A stretch of 13,811 nucleotides of DNA, taken from contig JACCWU010000277.1 in NCBI GenBank assembly GCA_013697465.1, forward strand, positions 1 through 13,811, written 5' to 3'. How positions within the stretch are numbered: position 1 is the first letter of the stretch; the number at the start of each line of letters is the position of its first letter. This document shows positions 1-5,705 of the stretch, piece after piece. Below the pieces are notes generated by a model, which worked only from the letters and a program-made list of their open reading frames with translations, was not told the DNA's origin and searched no databases. The position numbers and the translations under genes were made by a program. Source of the DNA: Actinomycetota bacterium. GTDB lineage: Bacteria; Actinomycetota; Thermoleophilia; Gaiellales; Gaiellaceae.

Positions 1-1
1 G

Positions 2-760
2 GTCGATGCCGAGCTGCTCCTCGCGCACGTGCTCCGGACGACGCGGTCGGGCCTGTACGCCGACAGCCGTCGGGCGCTGCAAGCGGGCGAGCGACGCGCC
101 CTGGCAGCGCTCGTCACTCGGCGTGAACGTCGCGAGCCGCTCGCATATGTGCTCGGCGAATGGGGGTTTCGCCGGCTCACGCTCGCCGTCGATCGGCGAG
201 TTCTCATCCCGCGGCCGGAGACCGAGATCGTGGTCGAGCGTTGCCTCGCTCTGATCGAGTCGATTCCCGGGCCGCGGGTGCTCGACGTCGGCACCGGAAG
301 CGGCGCGATTGCGCTCGCGATCGCTCAGGAGCATCCGGGTGCGCGGGTGACGGCCGTGGACGTGTCCGAGGACGCGCTGTCCGTCGCTCGCGAGAACGTC
401 AGACGGACCGGCGTCGAGATCGAGCTGCTCCACTGCGATCTTTTCGAGGGCCTTCAGCCGGGGCCGTGGGAGCTCGTCGTCTCCAACCCGCCGTACGTCG
501 AGCCGGAGGACATCGAGCAGCTCGAGCTGGAAGTCCGGGCGTGGGAGCCGCGCGAGGCGCTCGTGTCCGACGGTGCGACGCACGCCGTCGCGCGCGGAGC
601 GTTGGATGTGCTGGGTGTCGGCGGGACGCTCGTGCTCGAGACCGCCGACGGCAAGGCCGATCGTGTCGCGACCGAGTTGCGCGAGCTCGGCTACGAGGAT
701 GTGCACGTGACGCGGGACCTCGCCGGCCGCGAGCGCGTCGTCGAAGGCCGGCGCGCATGA
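2..760 (+). CDS. prmC: Release factor glutamine methyltransferase PrmC (5' partial)
   Basis: PrmC (HemK) is a cytosolic SAM-dependent enzyme that N5-methylates the glutamine of the GGQ motif in peptide-chain release factors, improving termination. The frame is open from the window's first bases and already reads DAELLLAHVL, a typical PrmC N-terminal segment, so the true start lies upstream and the ATG at 29 is internal. Visible are the PRPETE segment, SAM motif I (VLDVGTGSGAIAL, about nt 278-316) and the catalytic NPPY followed by VEPED at nt 485-496. About 252 residues are present; family members are about 280, so only a short N-terminal piece is missing. The stop TGA overlaps the next gene's ATG in an ATGA, suggesting translational coupling. 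prfA would be expected just upstream, outside the window. The assignment is secure from the motif set and from the neighbouring sua5-type gene. Confidence 0.95.
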   Translation, partial: VDAELLLAHVLRTTRSGLYADSRRALQAGERRALAALVTRRERREPLAYVLGEWGFRRLTLAVDRRVLIPRPETEIVVERCLALIESIPGPRVLDVGTGSGAIALAIAQEHPGARVTAVDVSEDALSVARENVRRTGVEIELLHCDLFEGLQPGPWELVVSNPPYVEPEDIEQLELEVRAWEPREALVSDGATHAVARGALDVLGVGGTLVLETADGKADRVATELRELGYEDVHVTRDLAGRERVVEGRRA

Positions 761-1359
761 CCCAGGTCGAGGAAGCCGTGGCGGCGATCCGGGGCGGGGC
801 GGTTGCGGTCATTCCGACCGACACCGTCTACGGACTGGTTTGCACGCCGCACCGCGAGGAGCCGGTGCGGAGGCTCTCGGAGCTCAAGCGCCGCGATCCG
901 GGACAGCCGTTTGCGCTCGTCGCAGAGAGTGTGGACGCGCTAATCGAGTGCGTGCCCGAGCTCGAGGGATGGGCGGCCGTGACCGTTCGAGCGCTCCTTC
1001 CCGGGCCGTACACGCTCGTCCTTCCCAACCCGGCGCGCCGCTTCCCGTGGCTCACGGGAGCTCGGCCGAGCACGATCGGCGTCCGCGTCCCCGAGCTCGA
1101 GGGGCCGGGCCGAGAGGTGCTCGAGCAGGTCGGAGCCGTGACGGCGACGAGCGCGAACCTGCACCGAGGCGCCGATCCGAGACGACCGGCGGACGTTCCA
1201 GCGGAGATCCTGGCCGAAGCGGTGCTGGTGGACGGCGGCGAGCTTCCGGGGGTGCCTTCGACGGTCCTCGACTTCACAGGGCCCGAGCCGCGCGTCCTCC
1301 GGGAGGGCGCGGTGCGCGTGGCGGAGGCGCTCGCTCGCGCCCGGGCGGCGCTTGAGTAG
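757..1359 (+). CDS. Threonylcarbamoyl-AMP synthase (TsaC/Sua5/YrdC family)
   Basis: This family makes L-threonylcarbamoyl-AMP from threonine, bicarbonate and ATP, the first step of the t6A modification at position 37 of ANN-decoding tRNAs. The 200-residue product matches the short form that has only the YrdC-like domain and lacks the C-terminal Sua5 domain. Seen in it are PTDTVYGL (residues 20-27), the basic KRRDPGQPF stretch (about 44-52), a PGPYTLVLP segment (82-90), STIGVRVP (105-112) and TSAN (131-134). These are the family's substrate-binding signatures. The ATG overlaps the prmC stop by 4 nt, and no separate ribosome-binding site is needed if the two are coupled. prmC followed by this gene is a widely conserved pair, for example Rv1300-Rv1301 in Mycobacterium tuberculosis. 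I leave the symbol blank because tsaC, sua5 and ywlC are all in use for this length class. Confidence 0.93.
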   Translation: MTQVEEAVAAIRGGAVAVIPTDTVYGLVCTPHREEPVRRLSELKRRDPGQPFALVAESVDALIECVPELEGWAAVTVRALLPGPYTLVLPNPARRFPWLTGARPSTIGVRVPELEGPGREVLEQVGAVTATSANLHRGADPRRPADVPAEILAEAVLVDGGELPGVPSTVLDFTGPEPRVLREGAVRVAEALARARAALE

Positions 1360-1369
1360 CATCGACCCG

Positions 1370-2692
1370 ATGGCGGTGGCACCGAGCACCTTCGAGGACC
1401 TCCGCGTGGCGACGTTGCACGACGTCGACCCCGAGGTCGCTGCGCTGATCGGCCGGGAGCTCGAGCGGCAACGGGGTGAGATCGAGCTGATCGCGTCCGA
1501 GAACTTCACGTGGCCCGCGATGCTCGAGGCCGTGGGCAGCGTCCCCACGAACAAGTACTCGGAGGGCTACCCGGGACGCCGCTACTACGGCGGTTGCGAG
1601 GTCGTCGACGAGATCGAGCAGCTCGCCATCGATCGCGCACGGGCGCTGTTCGATGCGGAGCACGCAAATGTGCAGCCGCACGCCGGGGCGCAGACGAACA
1701 TGGCGGTCTACTTCGCGTGCCTCGAGCCCGGCGACACGATCCTCTCGCTCGAGCTCTCGCACGGAGGGCACCTCACACACGGCCTCAAGGTCAACTTCTC
1801 GGGCCGCCTGTACACGATCGTCCACTACGGCGTGTCACGCGAGACGAACCGGGTCGACTACGACGACGTCCTCCGGCTTGCGAAGGAGCATCGCCCGAAG
1901 CTCATCGTCTGCGGGGGCTCGGCGTACCCACGCACGGTCGAGACGCCTCGATTCCGTGAGATTGCCCAAGAAGTGGGCGCGTACCTGCTCTGCGACATGG
2001 CTCACTTCGCCGGCCTCGTCGCTGCCGGGCTCCATCCCAACCCTGTGGCAGACTGCGACTTCGTCACCTCGACGACGCACAAGACGCTCGCCGGTCCGCG
2101 CTCCGGATTCGTGCTCTGCAAGGAGGAGCACGCCCAGGCGGTCGATCGCGCGGTCTTTCCGGGCATGCAGGGCGGACCCCTGAACCACGTGATCGCCGCC
2201 AAGGCGGCCTGCTTCCGGATCGCGGCCTCCGAGCCCTTCCGTGAGTACCAATCCCAGGTCCGTGCCAACGCGGACGTGCTCGCAGAGGCGCTGCAGAACG
2301 GAGGCCTCGAAGTCTTGACGGGCGGCACGGACACTCATCTCCTGCTCGTCGACCTGCGCACGAGCGAGTGGACGGGGAAGGAGGCCGAGGAGCGCATTGC
2401 CGAGGTCGGGATCACGGCAAACCGCAACACCGTGCCCTTCGACGAGCGGCCGCCGACCGTCGCGTCGGGGCTCCGGCTCGGGACCCCCGCGGTCACGATG
2501 CGAGGTTTCGACGAGGACGACGTTCGCGAGGTGGGCGCGATCATCGCCGAGTCGCTGCGGCCGGGCGCGGATCTCGAGGCCCTTGCTGTTCGCAGTGCCA
2601 CGCTTTGCCGTCGGCGACCCCTGTATCCGGGCTTCCGTGGCTACTGCGCTTTCTCGCATGACGGCGAGAAAGCGTTAGAAAGCGGCTCGTGA
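1370..2692 (+). CDS. glyA: Serine hydroxymethyltransferase
   Basis: A PLP enzyme that interconverts serine plus tetrahydrofolate with glycine plus 5,10-methylene-THF, the main cytosolic source of one-carbon units. Signatures: ELIASENF near the N-terminus, NKYSEGYPGRRYYGG, the H-x-GAQTNMA substrate loop, CDMAHFAGL (cofactor-ring Asp and His), and the Schiff-base lysine in TTHKTLAGPRSG (AAG at 2081-2083). With ATG 1370 the protein has 440 residues; a TTG at 1352, overlapping the upstream gene, would add six. No clear ribosome-binding site separates the two. Bacterial SHMTs are usually about 415-420 residues. Here the frame runs on past the usual LYPGFRG ending for about 17 residues encoded by hairpin-rich DNA (2647-2674), so the C-terminal tail is probably non-conserved. 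The TGA stop overlaps the GTG proposed for upp (GTGA). Confidence 0.96.
   Translation: MAVAPSTFEDLRVATLHDVDPEVAALIGRELERQRGEIELIASENFTWPAMLEAVGSVPTNKYSEGYPGRRYYGGCEVVDEIEQLAIDRARALFDAEHANVQPHAGAQTNMAVYFACLEPGDTILSLELSHGGHLTHGLKVNFSGRLYTIVHYGVSRETNRVDYDDVLRLAKEHRPKLIVCGGSAYPRTVETPRFREIAQEVGAYLLCDMAHFAGLVAAGLHPNPVADCDFVTSTTHKTLAGPRSGFVLCKEEHAQAVDRAVFPGMQGGPLNHVIAAKAACFRIAASEPFREYQSQVRANADVLAEALQNGGLEVLTGGTDTHLLLVDLRTSEWTGKEAEERIAEVGITANRNTVPFDERPPTVASGLRLGTPAVTMRGFDEDDVREVGAIIAESLRPGADLEALAVRSATLCRRRPLYPGFRGYCAFSHDGEKALESGS
2647..2674. repeat. 11-bp perfect inverted repeat at the 3' end of glyA
   Basis: The arms CGCTTTCTCGC (2647-2657) and GCGAGAAAGCG (2664-2674) are exact reverse complements around a 6-nt loop. 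The hairpin lies inside the last codons of glyA, in the tail beyond the conserved SHMT end. No T-tract follows on either strand, so it is not a canonical intrinsic terminator. It could be an mRNA-stabilising or attenuating hairpin, or a repeat insertion that extended the frame. Confidence 0.8.
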
Positions 2693-3348
2693 CCAGTGCC
2701 TCCTCTAACACTTCCGTGACCGGAACGGTCACGGAAGTGCTGCATCCGCTCGTCCAGCACAAGCTCGGCCTGCTCCGGGACGTCACGACGACGACGCAGA
2801 TGTTCCGCCAGCTCGTGAACGAGCTGACGCTCCTCCTCACCTACGAGGCGACGAAGGGGCTTGCGGACGAAGAGGTGGAGATCGAAACCCCGCTCGAGCA
2901 CACGACCGCCAGGCGCATCTCGGGAAAGAAGGTCGCCGTCTGTCCCATCCTCCGCGCCGGCGTCGGCATGCTCGACGCGGTGCTCTCGCTCGTGCCGGGC
3001 GCCCGCGTCGGGTTCATCGGGCTCTTCCGTGACGAGGAGACGCTCCAGCCGGTCGAGTACTACGTCAAGCTGCCCGGCGACGTCGCCGAGCGCGACGTCA
3101 TCCTGCTCGACCCCATGCTGGCCACGGGGAACTCCACCGCCGCCGCCATCGAGACGGTCAAGCGGGCGGGGGCGACGTCGGTGCGCCTCATCGCTCTCAT
3201 CGCGGCGCCGGAAGGCATCGAGCGCGTGCATCGCGATCACCCGGAGGTCCCAGTCGTGGTCGCCGCCGTCGACCGTGAGCTGAACGAGAAGGGCTACATC
3301 CTTCCCGGCCTCGGCGACGCAGGCGACCGACTGTACGGAACGAAGTAG
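2689..3348 (+). CDS. upp: Uracil phosphoribosyltransferase
   Basis: The enzyme converts uracil and PRPP to UMP in cytosolic pyrimidine salvage. Counting from GTG 2689 (219 residues), the sequence shows HPLVQHKLGLLRD (about 19-31), ILRAGVGM (87-94), the PRPP-binding loop LDPMLATGNST (about 140-150) and the C-terminal YILPGLGDAGDR that binds uracil. The start is uncertain. GTG 2689 overlaps the glyA stop, but an in-frame GTG at 2716 gives 210 residues, closer to the family's 208-209, and GTG 2737 is a third choice. The first 17 or so codons coincide with a long perfect hairpin (2709-2739), so the annotated N-terminus may not be translated or may be controlled by that structure. The glyA-upp-atp order is also found in Bacillus. 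The function is secure; the start is not. Confidence 0.95.
   Translation: MTSASSNTSVTGTVTEVLHPLVQHKLGLLRDVTTTTQMFRQLVNELTLLLTYEATKGLADEEVEIETPLEHTTARRISGKKVAVCPILRAGVGMLDAVLSLVPGARVGFIGLFRDEETLQPVEYYVKLPGDVAERDVILLDPMLATGNSTAAAIETVKRAGATSVRLIALIAAPEGIERVHRDHPEVPVVVAAVDRELNEKGYILPGLGDAGDRLYGTK
2709..2739. repeat. 13-bp perfect inverted repeat over the upp start region
   Basis: The arms CACTTCCGTGACC (2709-2721) and GGTCACGGAAGTG (2727-2739) are perfectly complementary around GGAAC. One more G-C pair inside makes a 14-bp stem with a GAA loop. It contains two of the three candidate GTG starts of upp (2716 and 2737). No T-tract follows, arguing against a simple terminator. It could occlude the upp translation start, serve as a symmetric operator, or be a repeat element; the sequence alone cannot decide. 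Confidence 0.8.
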
Positions 3349-3353
3349 CCACC

Positions 3354-4481
3354 ATGTGGGACGAGCTGAGGGCGACGCCGGAGGTCCTCTACGGCGCGGT
3401 CATCGCCTTCGTGATCGTGATGCTCCTCACGCCGGCCGTCGGCGGCATGGCGCGTCTTTTGGGCGCTGTCGACCGCCCGGGAGAGCGACGCCTGAACCGG
3501 CGCCCGATCCCGCGGCTCGGTGGACTCGCGATCTTCCTCGGAATCGTCGTCCCCGCGCTCGCGTTCCTCGATCTCTCGGACGAGACCCGCGGCGTGCTGC
3601 TCGGTGCGGCCGTGGCGACTGTCGTCGGCGCGGTCGACGACTTCCGGGGACTCTCGCCTTCGACGAAGCTCTCCGGGCAGGTCGTCGCCGCGGCGATCCC
3701 GACGACGTTCGGTGTCTGGGTCGACCACTTCACGTTCCCGTTTCTCGGCGCTGTCGATCTGCCGGTGTGGATCGGCGTTCCGATCTCGATCTTCTGGATC
3801 GTCGCCGTGATGAACATGGTCAACTTCCTCGACGGGCTCGACGGTCTCGCCGCGGGTGTGTGCGCGATCGCCGGCGTGACCTTCGCGACTCTCGCGCTCT
3901 CGCTCGAGAAGACCGACCCGGCGATCCTCTCAGCCATCGTGGCCGGGAGCTGCCTCGGCTTCCTCCGGCACAACTTCTTCCCCGCGCGGATCTTCATGGG
4001 CGACTCGGGGGCGCTCTGCCTCGGCTTCATTCTCGCCGCGGTGTCGATTCAGGGCCTTCTCAAGACCGCGTCCACGGTCGTCCTGCTCTTTCCGCTCCTC
4101 GTTCTCGCCGTTCCGATCATCGACACCTCGTTCGTCGTCGCCAAGCGTCTCAAGTACAGGCAGCCGGTCTACGGTGCGGATCGCAGCCATCTGCATCACC
4201 GTTTCCTCAACATCGGTTTCTCGCAGCGGCGGGCCGCGCTCACGATGTGGCTCTGGTGCGCGAGCCTCGCGGGCGCGGCACTCGCGACGCATTTCGTGCC
4301 GTTCCGCGAACGTGGCGAGTGGCATCTCTGGCCGGCTGTGGCCGTGTTCGGGATCGCGCTCGGCGCGCTCGCGTTCTCCGTCTACGTCGTCTACCTGCTG
4401 GAGATCGTCAAGCTCGCGAACCCGCGCATACGCCGACGCGAGCGCGAGAGGACGGACGCGGGCGAGCAGATGACCGCGTAG
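3354..4481 (+). CDS. Polyprenyl-phosphate N-acetylhexosamine-1-phosphate transferase (WecA/TagO-like)
   Basis: An integral membrane enzyme of the MraY/WecA/TagO superfamily. It moves a sugar-1-phosphate, usually GlcNAc-1-P, from its UDP form onto undecaprenyl or decaprenyl phosphate, starting cell-wall polymer, arabinogalactan or O-antigen synthesis on the cytoplasmic face. The 375-residue protein is highly hydrophobic with about 10-11 membrane segments. It carries the family markers: Asp-Asp at 95-96 (VGAVDDFRGL), NMVNFLDGLDGLAAG (154-168) with the two catalytic-loop aspartates, N207 to D217 (HNFFPARIFMGDSG) and the HLHH motif (279-282). HLHH and the overall length favour WecA/TagO over MraY. 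The start ATG lies 5 nt after the upp stop. In mycobacteria the orthologous wecA (Rv1302) also sits between the sua5-type gene and the atp operon. Sugar specificity cannot be read from sequence. Confidence 0.92.
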   Translation: MWDELRATPEVLYGAVIAFVIVMLLTPAVGGMARLLGAVDRPGERRLNRRPIPRLGGLAIFLGIVVPALAFLDLSDETRGVLLGAAVATVVGAVDDFRGLSPSTKLSGQVVAAAIPTTFGVWVDHFTFPFLGAVDLPVWIGVPISIFWIVAVMNMVNFLDGLDGLAAGVCAIAGVTFATLALSLEKTDPAILSAIVAGSCLGFLRHNFFPARIFMGDSGALCLGFILAAVSIQGLLKTASTVVLLFPLLVLAVPIIDTSFVVAKRLKYRQPVYGADRSHLHHRFLNIGFSQRRAALTMWLWCASLAGAALATHFVPFRERGEWHLWPAVAVFGIALGALAFSVYVVYLLEIVKLANPRIRRRERERTDAGEQMTA

Positions 4482-4507
4482 AGCTCGCGGCTCCAGTAGA
4501 TGATCAG

Positions 4508-4579
4508 TGGCACCTCACCCCTGGCACCTCACGCGAGAAGCTCAGCGGTACAGCGCCGTCTCCAGCCCGTCTCCAGCCC
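4508..4579. repeat. Two short direct-repeat pairs
   Basis: TGGCACCTCAC occurs at 4508-4518 and again at 4522-4532 (period 14). GTCTCCAGCCC occurs at 4558-4568 and 4569-4579, exactly in tandem. Both pairs are perfect. They lie just after the wecA-like gene and before the first palindrome. Their role is unknown. Confidence 0.7.
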
Positions 4580-4603
4580 GCGGCGGATCCCTACGGCGAC
4601 CAG

Positions 4604-4632
4604 AGCCCAAGTTACACGTTGTAACTTGGGCT
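4604..4632. repeat. Palindromic repeat, copy 1 (AGCCCAAGTTACA type)
   Basis: The left arm AGCCCAAGTTACA (4604-4616) and right arm TGTAACTTGGGCT (4620-4632) are perfect reverse complements with a CGT loop. The stop codon of the minus-strand ORF lies about 10 nt away, so it could act as that gene's 3' hairpin, though no T-run follows. A related copy is at 4968-4990. Confidence 0.85.
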
Positions 4633-4641
4633 TCCGCCTCG

Positions 4642-4908
4642 TCAGTCGAGGGAATACAGCGCGTCGATCGGCTTGATGTAGAGGGCGATGTCGATCAGCG
4701 TGTCGCGGGTAGCTTGCCGCCTCGCCTTCTGCCTCCGCGCGTCGTGGAGCAGCAGGCGCACGCACTCGTAGCTCGGTCGAGGAATATCCAGCCTTGCAGC
4801 GATTTCACGGCTACCCCGGTATGTCTCGAGAATCGGAACCGAGTCATCGTCGAGCCGCACGAGCGCTTTGAGTAGACGCGGGTCGAGCCGTGGCGCGGCA
4901 GCGTACAC
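4642..4908 (-). CDS. Small hypothetical protein with possible helix-turn-helix
   Basis: An 88-residue minus-strand ORF starting with GTG at 4908 and ending in TGA. I do not recognise a named family. The centre reads SREIAARLDIPRPSYE followed by a basic helix, RLLLHDARRQKARRQ. The REIAARLDIPR part has the spacing of a helix-turn-helix (helix, turn, then PRPSYECVR as a recognition-like helix). The N-terminal DPRLLKALVRLDDDSVPI and C-terminal hydrophobic TLIDIALYIKPIDALYSL also look like real protein, with sensible amphipathic helices. It is the only convincing minus-strand gene between two palindromes of the same type, which raises the possibility that it and they form one unit. I have an unverified impression that similar small PRPSYE-containing proteins recur in Thermoleophilia. 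A DNA-binding role is inference. Confidence 0.55.
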   Translation of the reverse strand: MYAAAPRLDPRLLKALVRLDDDSVPILETYRGSREIAARLDIPRPSYECVRLLLHDARRQKARRQATRDTLIDIALYIKPIDALYSLD

Positions 4909-4967
4909 GGCTCCAGCCTGCCGACGAATTGCTCACGCGTGGGAGTCGAGATCGACGCGACTTCGTG

Positions 4968-4990
4968 CCAAGTTGCAAGTTGTAACTTGG
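4968..4990. repeat. Palindromic repeat, copy 2
   Basis: The left arm CCAAGTTGCA (4968-4977) faces TGTAACTTGG (4981-4990) across an AGT loop, with one position that would be a G-U wobble in RNA. It shares GTTGTAACTTGGG (4979-4991) and CCAAGTT exactly with copy 1 (4618-4630 and 4607-4613). It lies about 60 bp upstream of the minus-strand ORF start, so it could also be an operator or part of that gene's leader. Confidence 0.8.
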
Positions 4991-5091
4991 GATCGTCCGC
5001 TGCGTGTAGCGGGCGGCGAGCGTCGCCTCCGCGGATTTCTCCTTGCGGTCGGCTCCGGATACGCCCCCCGTCTCCGCGGCCTCCGGACCTG

Positions 5092-5184
5092 GGGGTGATC
5101 TCGCTCCTCGCCGCGTCTCTCGCGAGCAACCGCGTGCGCTCGCTCACGGTGCTGGAGTCACCGGCCACGCGCGTCGCTCTCGAC
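5092..5184 (+). pseudogene. Alpha/beta hydrolase fragment (segment after the nucleophile elbow), plus strand
   Basis: The + strand frame at 5092-5184 reads GVISLLAASLASNRVRS followed by LTVLESPATRVALD. This is what normally comes directly after the G-H-S-x-G nucleophile elbow in alpha/beta hydrolases: the helix, then the next beta strand with a L-T-V-x-E-x-P turn. No start or elbow precedes it in frame. It abuts, head to head, the minus-strand fragment that ends exactly at GHS (5185). A cap-like string FLLAVGSGYAP in another + frame (5036-5068) may be a further piece, but that is weak. Best read as a displaced, inverted part of a broken gene. Confidence 0.5.
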
Positions 5185-5394
5185 AGAGTGACCGACCAGA
5201 TGATCACCGTTGCGCAACGTGCCTGCGACCAGCTGCGCGTGCTCCTCGAAGTCCACCCGGTCGACGGGCGGGTTGGGCGGAAATCCGGGGCGGTGGAGGA
5301 CGACGACGTCGAAATACTCCGCGAGCGGCGCTTGTCCGCTCCAGGTCGCCTGCCCGCCGGCCACGCTGCCGTGGACGAAGACGATGCGCTCCAC
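5158..5394 (-). pseudogene. Alpha/beta hydrolase N-terminal fragment
   Basis: The minus-strand frame opens with GTG at 5394 behind a weak AGGAT-like ribosome-binding site. It encodes ERIVFVHGSVAGGQATWS (strand beta-3 with the HG oxyanion turn), then FDVVVLHRPGFPP (beta-4) and HLVGHS (beta-5 into the nucleophile elbow, Ser at residue 70). After GHS the frame leaves the family immediately and stops eight residues later (VESDARGR). Alpha/beta hydrolases of this sort run to about 230-280 residues, so this is the first quarter to third only. The expected continuation is found on the opposite strand next door (5092-5184). No enzyme activity is expected: the catalytic Asp/His region is not found in frame. 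Confidence 0.6.
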
Positions 5395-5420
5395 GACGTC
5401 ATCCTACGCGCGCGATCGCA

Positions 5421-5471
5421 TGTAACGAACCCAGCCATTTTCGGCTCCTGGAGCCGAAAATGGCTGTTACA
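5421..5471. repeat. Long hairpin just upstream of the atp operon
   Basis: The arms CAGCCATTTTCGGCTC (5432-5447) and GAGCCGAAAATGGCTG (5451-5466) are a perfect 16-bp inverted repeat with a 3-nt loop. Flanking TGTAAC (5421-5426) and GTTACA (5466-5471) add an outer pairing across a bulge. No T-tract follows on the + strand. The element ends 10 nt before ATG 5481, the first ATG of the atpZ-like frame. It may be a REP/MITE-type repeat or a structured leader. Confidence 0.85.
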
Positions 5472-5480
5472 AGCGCTGAT

Positions 5481-5705
5481 ATGCTCTCGCTGCGGATGAC
5501 CACCGGTGCCGCCTCCTCGCCGCACTCCCTGGCCACGGCTTCGGGCCTTCTTCTGGGCACGCTCGGGGTCGCGATGGGGCTCGGTGTGCTGCTGGGCTGG
5601 GCCTTCGGATTCGCGGGCATCGGACTCCTCGTGGGAGCTCTCGTCGGGATACCGCTCGCAGTGCTCGTCGTCTATATCGTGTACTCGCGGCAGGAAAGCC
5701 CGTGA
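5481..5705 (+). CDS. AtpZ-like F0F1-ATPase accessory membrane protein
   Basis: A small two-helix membrane protein, 74 residues from ATG 5481 or 69 from ATG 5496. It has the layout of the AtpZ/ATPase gene 1 family: a glycine-rich first membrane helix (GLLLGTLGVAMGLGVLLGWAFG) and a second (GLLVGALVGIPLAVLVVYIVY) joined by a short turn, with a short charged tail. In other bacteria AtpZ works with AtpI in c-ring assembly or Mg2+/Ca2+ supply. The family call rests on hydrophobicity, glycine pattern and position as first gene of the atp operon rather than on a unique motif. ATG 5481 lies 10 nt after the large hairpin and has no obvious ribosome-binding site. The stop overlaps the next gene in GTGA. 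Confidence 0.7.
   Translation: MLSLRMTTGAASSPHSLATASGLLLGTLGVAMGLGVLLGWAFGFAGIGLLVGALVGIPLAVLVVYIVYSRQESP

Larger units (their letters stand above)
4482..5480. other. Repeat-rich, gene-poor region between wecA-like and atpZ-like genes
   Basis: About 1 kb separates two otherwise tightly packed gene runs. It contains short tandem repeats (4508-4579), two related palindromes (4604-4632 and 4968-4990), one small minus-strand ORF between them, two hydrolase fragments on opposite strands (5092-5394), and a long hairpin (5421-5471). I saw no tRNA and no transposase gene. The promoter of the atp operon is probably here or upstream, but I could not pick out a convincing -35/-10 pair. Confidence 0.7.

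Noticed and set aside
2647..2739. Intrinsic terminators at the glyA/upp junction
   Set aside because: The stems are good but neither is followed by a T-run on either strand, and the genes overlap, which suggests co-transcription.
4604..4991. CRISPR array or tRNA in the gene-poor region
   Set aside because: Only two imperfect copies of the palindrome exist, 361 bp apart, with no regular spacers; no cloverleaf was seen.
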